Made by a program: the position numbers and the translations under genes
Source of the DNA: Falsiroseomonas stagni DSM 19981
GTDB lineage: Bacteria > Pseudomonadota > Alphaproteobacteria > Acetobacterales > Acetobacteraceae
Length of the DNA: 64,000 bases
Direction of reading: 5' to 3'
Assembly: GCF_900114315.1 (NCBI RefSeq)
Contig: NZ_FOSQ01000013.1
Span: 102,758-166,757, forward strand
Notes under the pieces: generated by a model
The model's input: the letters and a program-made list of their open reading frames with translations, nothing else
Databases searched by the model: none
What the model was told of the DNA's origin: nothing
Shown: positions 15,490-23,874 of the stretch, one piece after another
Layout: each line of letters opens with the position of its first letter
Numbering within the stretch: the stretch's first letter is position 1

Positions 15490-17547
15490 TCACGCGCAAG
15501 CCAGCGCCACCGGGCCGGGATCGGCCGGATGCCCCGCGGATGAGGTGCCGCGCCAGTGCAGCGCCAGCATCGTGATATCGTCCGCCTGCGGCTCGGTATC
15601 CGCGAAGGTCTCGACCTGCAGGGCGACGGCATCGACCAGCTGCGCGGGTTCCGCCAGCGAGGGATCGGCCACGATCGCGGCCAGGCGGTCATCGCCGAAC
15701 AGGATGTCGCCGGGCGCCACCGCTTCCGTCACGCCATCGGTGAACATCAGCACCATGTCGCCGGCCTCCAGCGTGATCTCCTGGTCGATGAATTCCATGC
15801 CGTCCATGACGCCAAGCGCGATGCCGCGCGCCACCGGCAGCTCCGCCTCCCCACTCGCGCCACGGCGGCGGGGCGCGTTGTGGCCGGCATTGGCGTAGGT
15901 CAGCAGGCCCGTGCGGCAATCCAGCACGGCCGCGAAGGCAGTGGCGAACATCATCGTCGGGTTGTCGGTGGACAGCACGTCATTGGCCTGGGCCAGCGCC
16001 TCCGCCGGGCTCGCGCCCCTGCCGATGGCCGCCCGCAGCAGGCTGCGCGCCATGGCGATGAAGATGGCGGCATGCACGCCCTTGCCGGAGGCATCGCCGA
16101 TCAGCAGCGCCAGGCGGTGTTCGTCCAGCATCACGAAGTCGCAGAAATCGCCGCCGACCTCCTTCGCCGGCACCATCGCGGCATGCAGGCGGAATTCCGG
16201 CAGCTGCGGGAAGGTGGTCGGCACGGAGGACAGCTGCAGGCGCCGCGCGACGTCCAGCTCCTCCCGCATCCGGTTCAGCTGGGTGCGTTCCTCCAGCGCC
16301 TGGCGCACCAGAGCGAGGTCGCGTGTCCGCTCCTCCAGCAGCTGCGCCATCGCCGCGTGCTGCTGCACGACAAGGCCGGACAGCCGCGTGAAGGCGGGGC
16401 CGAGTGCCGCGCCCTCCCCTTCCAGCAGGCCCAGGATCTCCTGCCGCTCCGGCCCGTCCAGAACGGCGGTCAGGCGCGCGATCTCCTGCCCGATCAGCGC
16501 GCGCTCCCGCAAGGCGGAGAGGCGGTTGCGGGTCTGCAGGCGGTCCAGCGCCAGGGTGTTGCTGCGAAGCGCCTCCAGCGCCGCCTGGATGGCGCCGACC
16601 TCATCCCGCCGCGTGGCGATGGCGGCGGAGGCGAAGATGTCGCCCCCCGCCACCGCCTGCAGCGCGCGCGCGAGTTCGCTGAGCGGATCGATGGCATCGC
16701 GGATGACGCGATAGAGCAGCCCGCAGGTGACGGCGGCCGCCACCACCAGCAGCGCGCCGGCCAGCAGCAGCAGCAGCTGGCGCGACTGCGCCTCCGCCGT
16801 CGCATCCGCCAGCACCAGCACCTGGCCCACGCGCGCCCCCGCGGAATTGTAGAGCGGCGTGGCCTCCACGCGGAAGATGCGGTTGCCGAGGCTGACGGAC
16901 TGGCCTTCCCGCAGCGTGGCCGCGCCATCGCGCAGCCCCTGGTCCGTGGCGAAGAGCACCGCGCCCTGCCGGTCCCGCAGCAGCAGGTCAGCGCCCAATT
17001 GCCGCGCCACGCGGTCCAGAGCGCCATCCGCCGGCATGCTGGCCGAAAGCAGGTCCCCGCCGCCCGTGCGCAGGCTGACCACGAGCAGCATCGGCCCATC
17101 CGCCGACGCCTCGAACCGCGCGGAGATGCCATCCCGCGGCAGGTCGCGCTGCAGCGCGGATGCGCCGCTGGCCAGCGGTTCCGCCATGGCCGGCGCGGCC
17201 GCCAGCAGCTGGCCCCGCGGGCCAACGATGTCCATGCGCGCGGCGGGCCCCTCAAGCCCCAGCGCCGCCCGCAGCGCCGCCAGGCGCTGGCGCAGCGCGG
17301 ATTCGTCATGCGCCGCGCTGGCCGACAGCAGCGCCTCGTCCACCGACGCCTGGCGCAGCGCGGCCAGCAGCGGTGCCGCGGCACGTTCCACCGCATCATT
17401 CAGGGTGGCGGATTGCAGCCCGGCGCGAAGGGCGGCGGCGCGATCCTCCCCGTCGCGCAGCACGAGCCAGGCCGGCACGGCGACGGAGGCCGCGACCAGC
17501 GCCATGGCCAGGGCGAAGAGCAGCAGGATGCGGGATCGAAGCAGCAT
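15490..17547 (-). CDS. Membrane-anchored SpoIIE/RsbU-type PP2C phosphatase
   Basis: 685 residues. TM1 (~6-29) and TM2 (~257-281) bracket a periplasmic sensor region. A HAMP-like linker follows (RDAIDPLSELARALQAVAGGD), then a coiled-coil signalling helix and a C-terminal SpoIIE phosphatase. Metal-site motifs are intact: KEVGGDFCDF, LLIGDASGKGVHAA, YANAGHNAP, LMFTDGVTEA and QADDITMLAL. It is expected to dephosphorylate a STAS-type protein in response to a periplasmic or membrane signal and is paired with the RsbW-like ATPase. It begins 4 bp after the stop of the orphan binding-protein gene. Confidence 0.92.
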   Translation of the reverse strand: MLLRSRILLLFALAMALVAASVAVPAWLVLRDGEDRAAALRAGLQSATLNDAVERAAAPLLAALRQASVDEALLSASAAHDESALRQRLAALRAALGLEGPAARMDIVGPRGQLLAAAPAMAEPLASGASALQRDLPRDGISARFEASADGPMLLVVSLRTGGGDLLSASMPADGALDRVARQLGADLLLRDRQGAVLFATDQGLRDGAATLREGQSVSLGNRIFRVEATPLYNSAGARVGQVLVLADATAEAQSRQLLLLLAGALLVVAAAVTCGLLYRVIRDAIDPLSELARALQAVAGGDIFASAAIATRRDEVGAIQAALEALRSNTLALDRLQTRNRLSALRERALIGQEIARLTAVLDGPERQEILGLLEGEGAALGPAFTRLSGLVVQQHAAMAQLLEERTRDLALVRQALEERTQLNRMREELDVARRLQLSSVPTTFPQLPEFRLHAAMVPAKEVGGDFCDFVMLDEHRLALLIGDASGKGVHAAIFIAMARSLLRAAIGRGASPAEALAQANDVLSTDNPTMMFATAFAAVLDCRTGLLTYANAGHNAPRRRGASGEAELPVARGIALGVMDGMEFIDQEITLEAGDMVLMFTDGVTEAVAPGDILFGDDRLAAIVADPSLAEPAQLVDAVALQVETFADTEPQADDITMLALHWRGTSSAGHPADPGPVALACA

Positions 17548-17551
17548 GGCG

Positions 17552-18535
17552 TCAGACGGTCTCCGCCACGCGCAGCAGGCCGACCGGCGGGAAGGACCGC
17601 AGGCGCCGCGCGCTGTCCATGCGGACGAGGAAGGACATGCGGGTCAGCGTCTCCACCGGGATGGATTCAGCGGCGCGGCCCTCCCGCAGGATCTGTTCCG
17701 CCTTGAAGCCGGTGAAGGCGCCCACGCTGTAGTAGCGGCTGACGAGGCCCGCGAGCCCCTCGGCGAATTGCACGAAGCGCTCGGTCGCCGCGAAGGTCGG
17801 CAGCCCGTGGTCCAGCGCCGCCTGCGTCAGCACCATGCGGTGGTCGTTCAGGAAGGTGTCGGGCGGGATGTAGAGCCAGTCCACCCCCGCCGCGCGCGCC
17901 TCCGCCACCCGGCCGGGGATGGAGGCCGGGTCGGGTCGCCGCGCGGGATCCAGCGCCACCGGCAGTTCCACCAGCCCCGCGCCCAGCAGCGCGCGCATCT
18001 GCGCGACGACGGACAGCGAATTGCGTTCATTCGGATTGAAGATGGCGGCGACGCGGGAGAAGGGGCGGTAGCGCGCCATGGCGCGCATCTGCACCTCGAC
18101 CGAGGCGATGTATTCCGTGCCCGTCACCGCGCGCCCCGGCGATTCGCCACTGCGGATGAGGCGGTTGCCGACGGGATCGGTGACGATGTTGAACACCGCC
18201 GGCACGCCGGTGATGTGCCGCGCCGGATCGGCCGCGTCCCATGGCCCGAGCGCCGCGATGGCGAGCGAGGTGCCCCAGACATAGACCAGGTCCGGCTTCG
18301 ACTCCCGGATCTCCGCCACCATGACGGGCAGGCGGCGCAGATCCTGCGCCACGTCCCGCACCGTCAGTTCCACCGGGATGCGCCGCGCCGCGAAATGGTC
18401 GCGGAAGCCGTCGCAGGCTTCCTCCCAGCCGCGGAACAGCAGCATGGTGATCCGGTGGGGCCGCGCTTGCGCGATGGCGGGGGCCGCCAGCAGCAGTGTC
18501 GATGCGGCGACCAGGCCGCGCCGTCGGATGATCAT
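17552..18535 (-). CDS. Orphan ABC_sub_bind-family periplasmic binding protein
   Basis: 327 residues from ATG 18535, with signal MIIRRRGLVAASTLLLAAPA. It resembles the ABC_sub_bind group of type-1 periplasmic binding proteins: RITMLLFRGWEEACDGFRDH, ESKPDLVYVWGTSLAIAALG, FNIVTDPVGNRLI, VAAIFNPNERNSLSVVAQMR and FAATERFVQFAEGLAGLVSRYY. No permease or ATPase partner is present. Its place between two membrane sensors and a phosphatase suggests it presents a ligand to a receptor rather than to an importer (inference). The start overlaps the upstream MFS stop by 4 bp (ATGA). Confidence 0.85.
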   Translation of the reverse strand: MIIRRRGLVAASTLLLAAPAIAQARPHRITMLLFRGWEEACDGFRDHFAARRIPVELTVRDVAQDLRRLPVMVAEIRESKPDLVYVWGTSLAIAALGPWDAADPARHITGVPAVFNIVTDPVGNRLIRSGESPGRAVTGTEYIASVEVQMRAMARYRPFSRVAAIFNPNERNSLSVVAQMRALLGAGLVELPVALDPARRPDPASIPGRVAEARAAGVDWLYIPPDTFLNDHRMVLTQAALDHGLPTFAATERFVQFAEGLAGLVSRYYSVGAFTGFKAEQILREGRAAESIPVETLTRMSFLVRMDSARRLRSFPPVGLLRVAETV

Positions 18536-20559
18536 GCCAGGGCCTCCCTTCGTGCCCGGCCCAGCAGCAGGGCCAGGGCATAGGCCAGCGCCGTGGCGGC
18601 GGAGACGATGCCCAGCACGAGCATCGCCTGCTGCCCGCCGCCCGCCGCCAGCAGCGCCGCCGCGGCCGGCGGGCCGACGACGCTGCCGATGCGTTCCGCC
18701 AGGCGCAGGAAGCTCATCATCGCGGCCGAACTCGGCGCGCCCGGGCGCAGGCTGAGCGCCGGGATCATCGCCAGCATCGGCGCGGCCGCCAGGCCCTGCG
18801 CGACGCCGGTGGCGATGACCGCCAGCGGCAGCGCGGTCTCCGCCGGCAGCCACAGCGGCGCCAGCAGCCCCGCGCCATTCAGCAGCCCCGCCGCCACGAT
18901 GATGCTGCCGCCGCGGCCGGACCGGTCCGCGATCCAGGCACCGATCATGATCGCCGGCAGCATGCAGAGGCCGTAGAGCATCACGTTGCGCCCGATCGCC
19001 GCCTGGCTCAGGCCAAGCTCCCGCAACTCCAGCGGCGCCAGGAAGAAGACGAAGCCGCCCAGCAGCACCTTGGCGGGAATGGCCGCCAGCAGCACCAGCA
19101 TCAGGAAATGCGGCTCCGCGAAGGCCGCTCGGGCGGATTGCCACAGGCCGAGGCGCTTCTCCTCCGCCGCGCCACCCGCCGGCAGGCACCGCCAGGCCAG
19201 CGCCGCGACGCCGAGGACGAGCAGCGCGGAGACGATGAAGGTGAGCCGGAAGCCGAGCCGGTCCGCCAGCACGGCGCCGATCGCGGTGCCGCAGACCGCC
19301 CCCGTCATCACCGCCGCGGTGAAGCCGCCCAGGCTGCGCGCCATGCGGCCGGTCGATGCCTCCCGCGCCAGCTGTACCTGGCAGGCGATGGTGACGATGG
19401 CGTAGCCCGCGCCGCAGATGGCCCGCGCGGCGGACAGGGTGACAAGGTCCGGCGCCAGCGCCGCGCCGACATGGCCGATGCCGGCGGGCACCATGCCCAT
19501 CAGCAGCGCGCGGCGCGGGCCGTGGCGCGACACCATCTGCCCGCCCCAGGGCGTCAGCAGCGCGACGGCGGCGACGAAGGTCACCAGCGGCAGCGCCGCG
19601 CCCAGCATCCCCGCCTGCCCGCCCGCGAGTTCCATGGCGAAGATCGGGTTGAAGGAGGTCGAGAGCTGTTCGGCGAAGACGAAGAGGAACAGCGGCAGCC
19701 GCGCCGATGCGGCACCGCCGCCCAGCCCTTCCCGCAGCGATTCGGCGCCGAAGCGCAGGCGGTCGCGCACGCCATCCAGCGCCGCCGCGGCGCGGCGGCC
19801 GGCACCGCTTTCGCCCGCCAGCCAGCACAGCCGGTCCCAGCGGTCATTGGTGCGGCGCACCAGCACGTTGAAGTGGCGCGCGACGCGCCCGGCTTCCGCG
19901 CCGATGTCGCCCGGCGCGCGCACCGTCCAGTCGCCGCGGGACAGCCGCGATTGCAGCCGCAGCACCATGTCGATCGGCGCGGCGACGAGGCGGGAGAGGA
20001 TGAAGCGCAGGAATTCCGCGGTGGCCAGCAGCACCACCAGCAGCACGATCAGAACGTCCCACCGCATGTCGTCGAGTGCGGTGTCCAGCCGCGCGCGCGC
20101 GATGCCGACATGCAGCCAGCCCGCGACCTGGCCTTCCTCCATCAGCGGCTGCGCGGCATCGTAGCTGCCGCCCTGCACGCGCATCAGCGCGCCGCGGCTG
20201 GGCGCTGGCGTGCCCGCGGACAGGCCCGTGAATTCCGCCGGCGCGCTGCCCGCCACGGCGACGACGCGGCCGCTGGCATCGGTCAGCAGCAGATAGGCGA
20301 GCCCCTCCCGCGTCGAGAGCAGGCCGGCCAGGTATTCATCGAGGCCCGACAGCCCCGCGAAGGGCACGCCGAGGTCGAGCGCCCGCTGCACCGCCTGCGC
20401 GCCGATGCTGCCGACCACCGTCGCCTCCCGCTCCAGCTCCGGCCGCAACTCCGTCTCGAAGCTGCGGAGCGCGGCGGAGGAGACGAAGCCGACGGCGAGC
20501 GTCAGCAGCAGCACGGCGACGGCGACGACGCTGCCGACCAGGCGGCGATCCGGGGTCAT
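18532..20559 (-). CDS. Sensor-HAMP-MFS fusion membrane protein
   Basis: 675 residues combining two architectures. Residues ~10-30 are TM1. Residues ~31-165 form a periplasmic sensor-like domain (ALDLGVPFAGLSGLDEYL, LAYLLLTDASGRVVAVAG). Residues ~167-190 are TM2. A HAMP-like segment follows (SRLVAAPIDMVLRLQSRL ... ARHFNVLVRRTND). From ~285 to the end is a full twelve-helix MFS domain with LTPWGGQMVSRHGPRRALLM and GAWIADRSGRGGSI motif-A loops. Coupling a HAMP sensor to an MFS carrier is unusual; it may be a signal-gated transporter or a transceptor. It overlaps both neighbours by 4 bp. The MFS call is secure, the coupling is inferred. Confidence 0.85.
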   Translation of the reverse strand: MTPDRRLVGSVVAVAVLLLTLAVGFVSSAALRSFETELRPELEREATVVGSIGAQAVQRALDLGVPFAGLSGLDEYLAGLLSTREGLAYLLLTDASGRVVAVAGSAPAEFTGLSAGTPAPSRGALMRVQGGSYDAAQPLMEEGQVAGWLHVGIARARLDTALDDMRWDVLIVLLVVLLATAEFLRFILSRLVAAPIDMVLRLQSRLSRGDWTVRAPGDIGAEAGRVARHFNVLVRRTNDRWDRLCWLAGESGAGRRAAAALDGVRDRLRFGAESLREGLGGGAASARLPLFLFVFAEQLSTSFNPIFAMELAGGQAGMLGAALPLVTFVAAVALLTPWGGQMVSRHGPRRALLMGMVPAGIGHVGAALAPDLVTLSAARAICGAGYAIVTIACQVQLAREASTGRMARSLGGFTAAVMTGAVCGTAIGAVLADRLGFRLTFIVSALLVLGVAALAWRCLPAGGAAEEKRLGLWQSARAAFAEPHFLMLVLLAAIPAKVLLGGFVFFLAPLELRELGLSQAAIGRNVMLYGLCMLPAIMIGAWIADRSGRGGSIIVAAGLLNGAGLLAPLWLPAETALPLAVIATGVAQGLAAAPMLAMIPALSLRPGAPSSAAMMSFLRLAERIGSVVGPPAAAALLAAGGGQQAMLVLGIVSAATALAYALALLLGRARREALA

Positions 20560-21332
20560 GGCGCGGCGGGCTCCGGCACGGGGGTGGATTCGGGCAGCGT
20601 GGCGGCGATCGCCTCCAGCCGTCGCTCGGCATCGGACAGCACGGCATCGGCTTCCGCGATCGCCTGCTGCAGCCCGGCGGCAAGGGGTTCTGCGGCCGCG
20701 CCGGGCTGCATCGCGCCTTCCACCGCCGCGAACCAGCGGCGGGCCTGGCGCGTCACCAGGTGGATGCCGAGAACGCCGAGCGGCACGGCGAAGGCCAGCG
20801 CCAGAAGCCCCGCCTTCACCATGCCGAGCAGCGTGGCGGTCAGGCGTTCATCCACCGCGTCGCGCCCGTAGCGCAGCAGCACCGCGCCTTCGAGCTGCCC
20901 GAAGCCGTTGATGATGGGCGCGCCGATCCCGTGCCGCGCGCCGTCGCGGAAGCGCCAGGATTCCGCCGCCGCACGCGGATCGAACAGGTCGCGCGGCAGG
21001 GTGGCGCCCAGATTCTGGCGATCCGTGTCGAACAGCACCACGCCATCGGAATCCGCGATGGCCAGGCCGCCGATCAGCGGTTCCGCCGCGCGCGACCGTT
21101 CCAGCAGCGCCTGCGCGCCCGGCACGCCGGCCAGCCGAACGCCGAGTGCCAGCGAATTCTCCACCGTGGCGCCGAGCTCGACGGCCAGGATCTCCAGCAC
21201 CTTCGCCTGCTGCTCCAGCAGCATGCGTTCGAACTTCAGGTAGTTGAGGCCCGCCGTCAGCCCGCAGCCCAGCAGCAGCATCATGGCGATGACGCCGCCG
21301 AGCCGCGCGGCGAAGGACGCGCCCCCCGTCAT
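20556..21332 (-). CDS. Two-TM periplasmic sensor-like membrane protein
   Basis: 258 residues from ATG 21332. TM1 is LGGVIAMMLLLGCGLTAGLNYL, TM2 is MVKAGLLALAFAVPLGVLGIHLV (~170-192), and the C-terminal tail is helical (LQQAIAEADAVLSDAERRLEAI). The periplasmic part contains VENSLALGVRLAGVPGAQALL and LAIADSDGVVLFDTDRQN, close in pattern to the sensor of the following HAMP-MFS protein, so the two look like diverged copies of one sensor. There is no kinase, cyclase or chemotaxis output domain, so it must act through a partner. It is overlapped by 4 bp at both ends. Confidence 0.75.
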   Translation of the reverse strand: MTGGASFAARLGGVIAMMLLLGCGLTAGLNYLKFERMLLEQQAKVLEILAVELGATVENSLALGVRLAGVPGAQALLERSRAAEPLIGGLAIADSDGVVLFDTDRQNLGATLPRDLFDPRAAAESWRFRDGARHGIGAPIINGFGQLEGAVLLRYGRDAVDERLTATLLGMVKAGLLALAFAVPLGVLGIHLVTRQARRWFAAVEGAMQPGAAAEPLAAGLQQAIAEADAVLSDAERRLEAIAATLPESTPVPEPAAP

Positions 21333-22123
21333 GCGGCGGCGCTCCACCGCACCGCGGCGGCGGGCTCGCGGGGCGGGAAGGCGGCGGACAGGACCTCCGC
21401 GAAATCCTGCGCGTTGACGATGGGCACGGGCAGCGCCGCGAGATCCTCCGGCGCGGGGAAGCGGTAGTAGTGGCCGCCCTCCGGCTGCCTGGTGCCGGCG
21501 GGGGTGCCGCCACGCGCGATGGTGGCCGCTGCCTCCGCCGCGATGGTGACGCCGCCGCGATACAGCGCGGCAGTATGCGCCATGAGCGACCGGGACGGGT
21601 CGAAGGGCACGCGCGCGATGCCGAGGATGGGGCCCGTATCGATGCCCCGGTCCACCATGTGCACGGTGCAGCCCAGCACGGGCTCGCGCTTCAGGATCTG
21701 CCAGAAGGGCGCGAAGAGGCCGCGATAGCCCGGCAGCGCGCCGGGATGGACGTTGATGATGCCGCGCGGCACGGCATCGATCACGCGCTGCGGGAAGATC
21801 AGCGAGAAGCGCGCGGAGATGACGAGGTCCGGCCTGAAATCCAGCAGCTGGCGCGCGCCGCCATCCGCCTTCAGATCCAGCAGCGGCGTCCATTCATCGG
21901 GATGCGGCACCTGGCCGAAGCCGGTTTCCAGCGTCGCGAAGGTGTCGATAGCGACATCGCGTTCCAGCAGCTTCATGATCTTCAAGGCCGGAACAGCATT
22001 CTCCGCATCCCGCGTCTTCACGCTGCAGAAGAAGCGGAGGTCGGCGAATTGGAGGCGTTCGGCCAGGATCCGGGCCGCGAGCAGGCCGTGGATGTCCTTC
22101 TTGACGCAGAGCGCGATACGCAT
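21329..22123 (-). CDS. Formyltransferase-family protein
   Basis: 264 residues, first gene of the cluster. The core matches the formyltetrahydrofolate-type transferase fold: RPDLVISARFSLIFPQRVID, then INVHPGALPGYRGLFAPFW with Asn124 and His126, and HMVDRGIDTGPIL with Asp162, so the Asn-His-Asp catalytic set is kept. The N-terminus MRIALCVKKDIHGLLAARIL is the nucleotide-like Rossmann start. It is neither full-length Fmt (C-terminal domain absent) nor clearly PurN. Family members formylate amino sugars, amino acids or peptides; the substrate here is unknown. Overlap with the next gene (ATGA) ties it to the sensor/exporter cluster. Confidence 0.82.
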   Translation of the reverse strand: MRIALCVKKDIHGLLAARILAERLQFADLRFFCSVKTRDAENAVPALKIMKLLERDVAIDTFATLETGFGQVPHPDEWTPLLDLKADGGARQLLDFRPDLVISARFSLIFPQRVIDAVPRGIINVHPGALPGYRGLFAPFWQILKREPVLGCTVHMVDRGIDTGPILGIARVPFDPSRSLMAHTAALYRGGVTIAAEAAATIARGGTPAGTRQPEGGHYYRFPAPEDLAALPVPIVNAQDFAEVLSAAFPPREPAAAVRWSAAA

Positions 22124-22246
22124 GCCCGTCCCATGCCTCGCGCGACGCCCAGGCTTCTTCCCGCCAGCGCCGCGCCCTGTGTCCGGGCCTTCTGCCCCGA
22201 ACCTAGGTAACCCGGGGCTGGTTGATGTGCGGTGAAGAGGGTGCGG

Positions 22247-22657
22247 CTATCCGCAGACGCGAACGGCTTCGGGGCCCTCGAACCCCTCGAACTCCGCCAG
22301 GTGGTCGGCGGCCTCGATCCATTGCAGCAGGCCGGGTTCCGCGGTGATGCGGGCGGTGCCCTGGATGATGCGGGTGGCGGAAATCGCGCTCTGCCGGCGA
22401 TAGGACAAGGTCAGGCCATCATCCGCGATGGTCCAGTCCAGCACCGGCAGCGGCTTGCAGAAGAACAGCAGCCGCACGGCGATGGTGCCGGTCCGGTTCG
22501 CCTCCAGCAGCAGGCGGGCCTGGCCGCTATCCCCGTTCAGCTTCGCCGTCCGCCCCACCCATTCCTGGAACGGCGGCACGCGGAACCGCGCCCGCGCCGG
22601 CAGGGCGAGGAGGAGAAGCGGCGTGGCGAGGGCGGCGCGGCGGGCAAGGGCAGGCAT
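22247..22657 (-). CDS. Small exported protein of unknown function
   Basis: 136 residues with a clear signal sequence (RRAALATPLLLLALPARA). The mature part contains FQEWVGRTAKLNGDSGQARLL, AVRLLFFCKPLPVLDWTIAD and a tail ending EAVRVCG with a single late Cys. No family recognised. It is on the same strand as the formyltransferase cluster, 123 bp upstream of it, so it could be a leader gene of that transcript or independent. It lies downstream of a terminator for the PLP-enzyme operon. Confidence 0.6.
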   Translation of the reverse strand: MPALARRAALATPLLLLALPARARFRVPPFQEWVGRTAKLNGDSGQARLLLEANRTGTIAVRLLFFCKPLPVLDWTIADDGLTLSYRRQSAISATRIIQGTARITAEPGLLQWIEAADHLAEFEGFEGPEAVRVCG

Positions 22658-22743
22658 GGCGGATATCGGACAGCACCCATCCTATCGGTACTGTATCCAT
22701 GCCGTGCTCCTCGGGCGCGCGCAAGAATTGTCACATTTCGAAA

Positions 22744-22766
22744 AACCCACGCGCGATCCGTGGGTT
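22744..22766 (-). terminator. Rho-independent terminator of the PLP-enzyme operon
   Basis: AACCCACG (22744-22751), 7-base loop, CGTGGGTT (22759-22766), followed on the minus strand by more T residues (complement of the A run at 22741-22745). The upstream arm includes the TAA stop codon of the aldolase-like gene (22767-22765), so stop and stem overlap. Confidence 0.85.
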
Positions 22767-23874
22767 ACCAACCGTTAATGCGTGACCAGATGGCGACCAC
22801 CCGGCCCCCTTCCATCACGTGGTAGCGGTCATGCGCCGCCGCCGTCAGGCAGACATGGTTCGGCACCACGCGCACCCGCGCGCCGACCGGCAGGCGGTCC
22901 AGCGCCAGGGTGCTGCCCTCCGCCGCGCGCACCTCCCCATGTTCCTGGTGCACGCGCGTCACCAGCGCATCGCCGAGCGTCGCCTGGCCGTCGCGGTCCA
23001 GCACGCGGCCGAACTTCCAGTCTCGCGGCGCGCCTTCCGTGCTGCGGTCCTTGGACAGCGCGAGCGCGCCGGCATCCAGCAGCACCGCCTGGCGCTGCGG
23101 ATAGCGGCCGATGACGCTGCCCAGCACGGTCACGGCGATATCCTCCAGCGGATGCGTGCCGATCTGGCCCTGCAGCAGGTCGCCCATCATGTAGACGCCG
23201 GCGCGCATCTCCGTGACGCCATCGAGGTGCCGCGCATGCATCGCGGTCGGCGACGCGCCGGCGGAGACGATGTCGATGGTGTGCCCAGCATCGCGCAGCC
23301 GGGTCGCGGCGGCGACGATGCCCGCGCGCTCCACCTCCGCGATATCCGCCATCGCGTCGTCGCTGCGGCCCGCATAGGAATGACCGGAATGGGACATCAC
23401 GCCGGCGAGTTTCGGCCCCAGCGCGGCGGCGATGGCCAGCAGCGCCGTGCCGTCCACGGACACGCCCGCGCGGCCTTCGCCGACATCCACCTCGATCAGC
23501 GTCGGCAGCGCACCGGGATGGGCGGCGATGGCGCGGGCGGTGTCGAGGTCATCGGTGATGATCTTCACCGCGGCGCCCTGCGCGTTCAGCGCCGCCACCT
23601 GGTCCAGCTTCGCGGCCACGATGCCGACGGCATAGACCTGGTCGAGGAAGCCGTGTTCCGCGAAGTAGCGCGCTTCCGCGAGGGTGGAGACGGTGATGGC
23701 GCCCTTGCCCGGCGCGGCCAGGTCCGCCACCGCCGCCGATTTCGCGGTCTTGAGATGCGGGCGCAGCATGACGCCGGGATGCCGCGCCATGGCGGCTTCC
23801 ATCCGCGCCAGGTTGCGCTTCAGCACATCCAGGTCGAGCAGCAGGCAGGGGGTCGGCAATTCATCGAGCGTCAT
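22765..23874 (-). CDS. Fold-type III PLP enzyme, D-threonine aldolase / D-serine dehydratase family
   Basis: 369 residues. The N-terminal alanine-racemase-like barrel has the PLP lysine in MLRPHLKTAKSA (Lys42). SHSGHSYAG and IVSAGASPTAMHA are phosphate-binding and active-site loops of the family. The C-terminal metal site reads VPNHVCLTA (His340, Cys342). His-Cys is the zinc pair of D-serine dehydratases, whereas D-threonine aldolases usually carry His-Asp, so dehydratase-like chemistry is plausible, but the exact substrate is not established. The start ATG overlaps the stop of the threonine-synthase-like gene by one base (TGATG), suggesting consecutive steps on a hydroxy-amino acid. Confidence 0.85.
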   Translation of the reverse strand: MTLDELPTPCLLLDLDVLKRNLARMEAAMARHPGVMLRPHLKTAKSAAVADLAAPGKGAITVSTLAEARYFAEHGFLDQVYAVGIVAAKLDQVAALNAQGAAVKIITDDLDTARAIAAHPGALPTLIEVDVGEGRAGVSVDGTALLAIAAALGPKLAGVMSHSGHSYAGRSDDAMADIAEVERAGIVAAATRLRDAGHTIDIVSAGASPTAMHARHLDGVTEMRAGVYMMGDLLQGQIGTHPLEDIAVTVLGSVIGRYPQRQAVLLDAGALALSKDRSTEGAPRDWKFGRVLDRDGQATLGDALVTRVHQEHGEVRAAEGSTLALDRLPVGARVRVVPNHVCLTAAAHDRYHVMEGGRVVAIWSRINGW

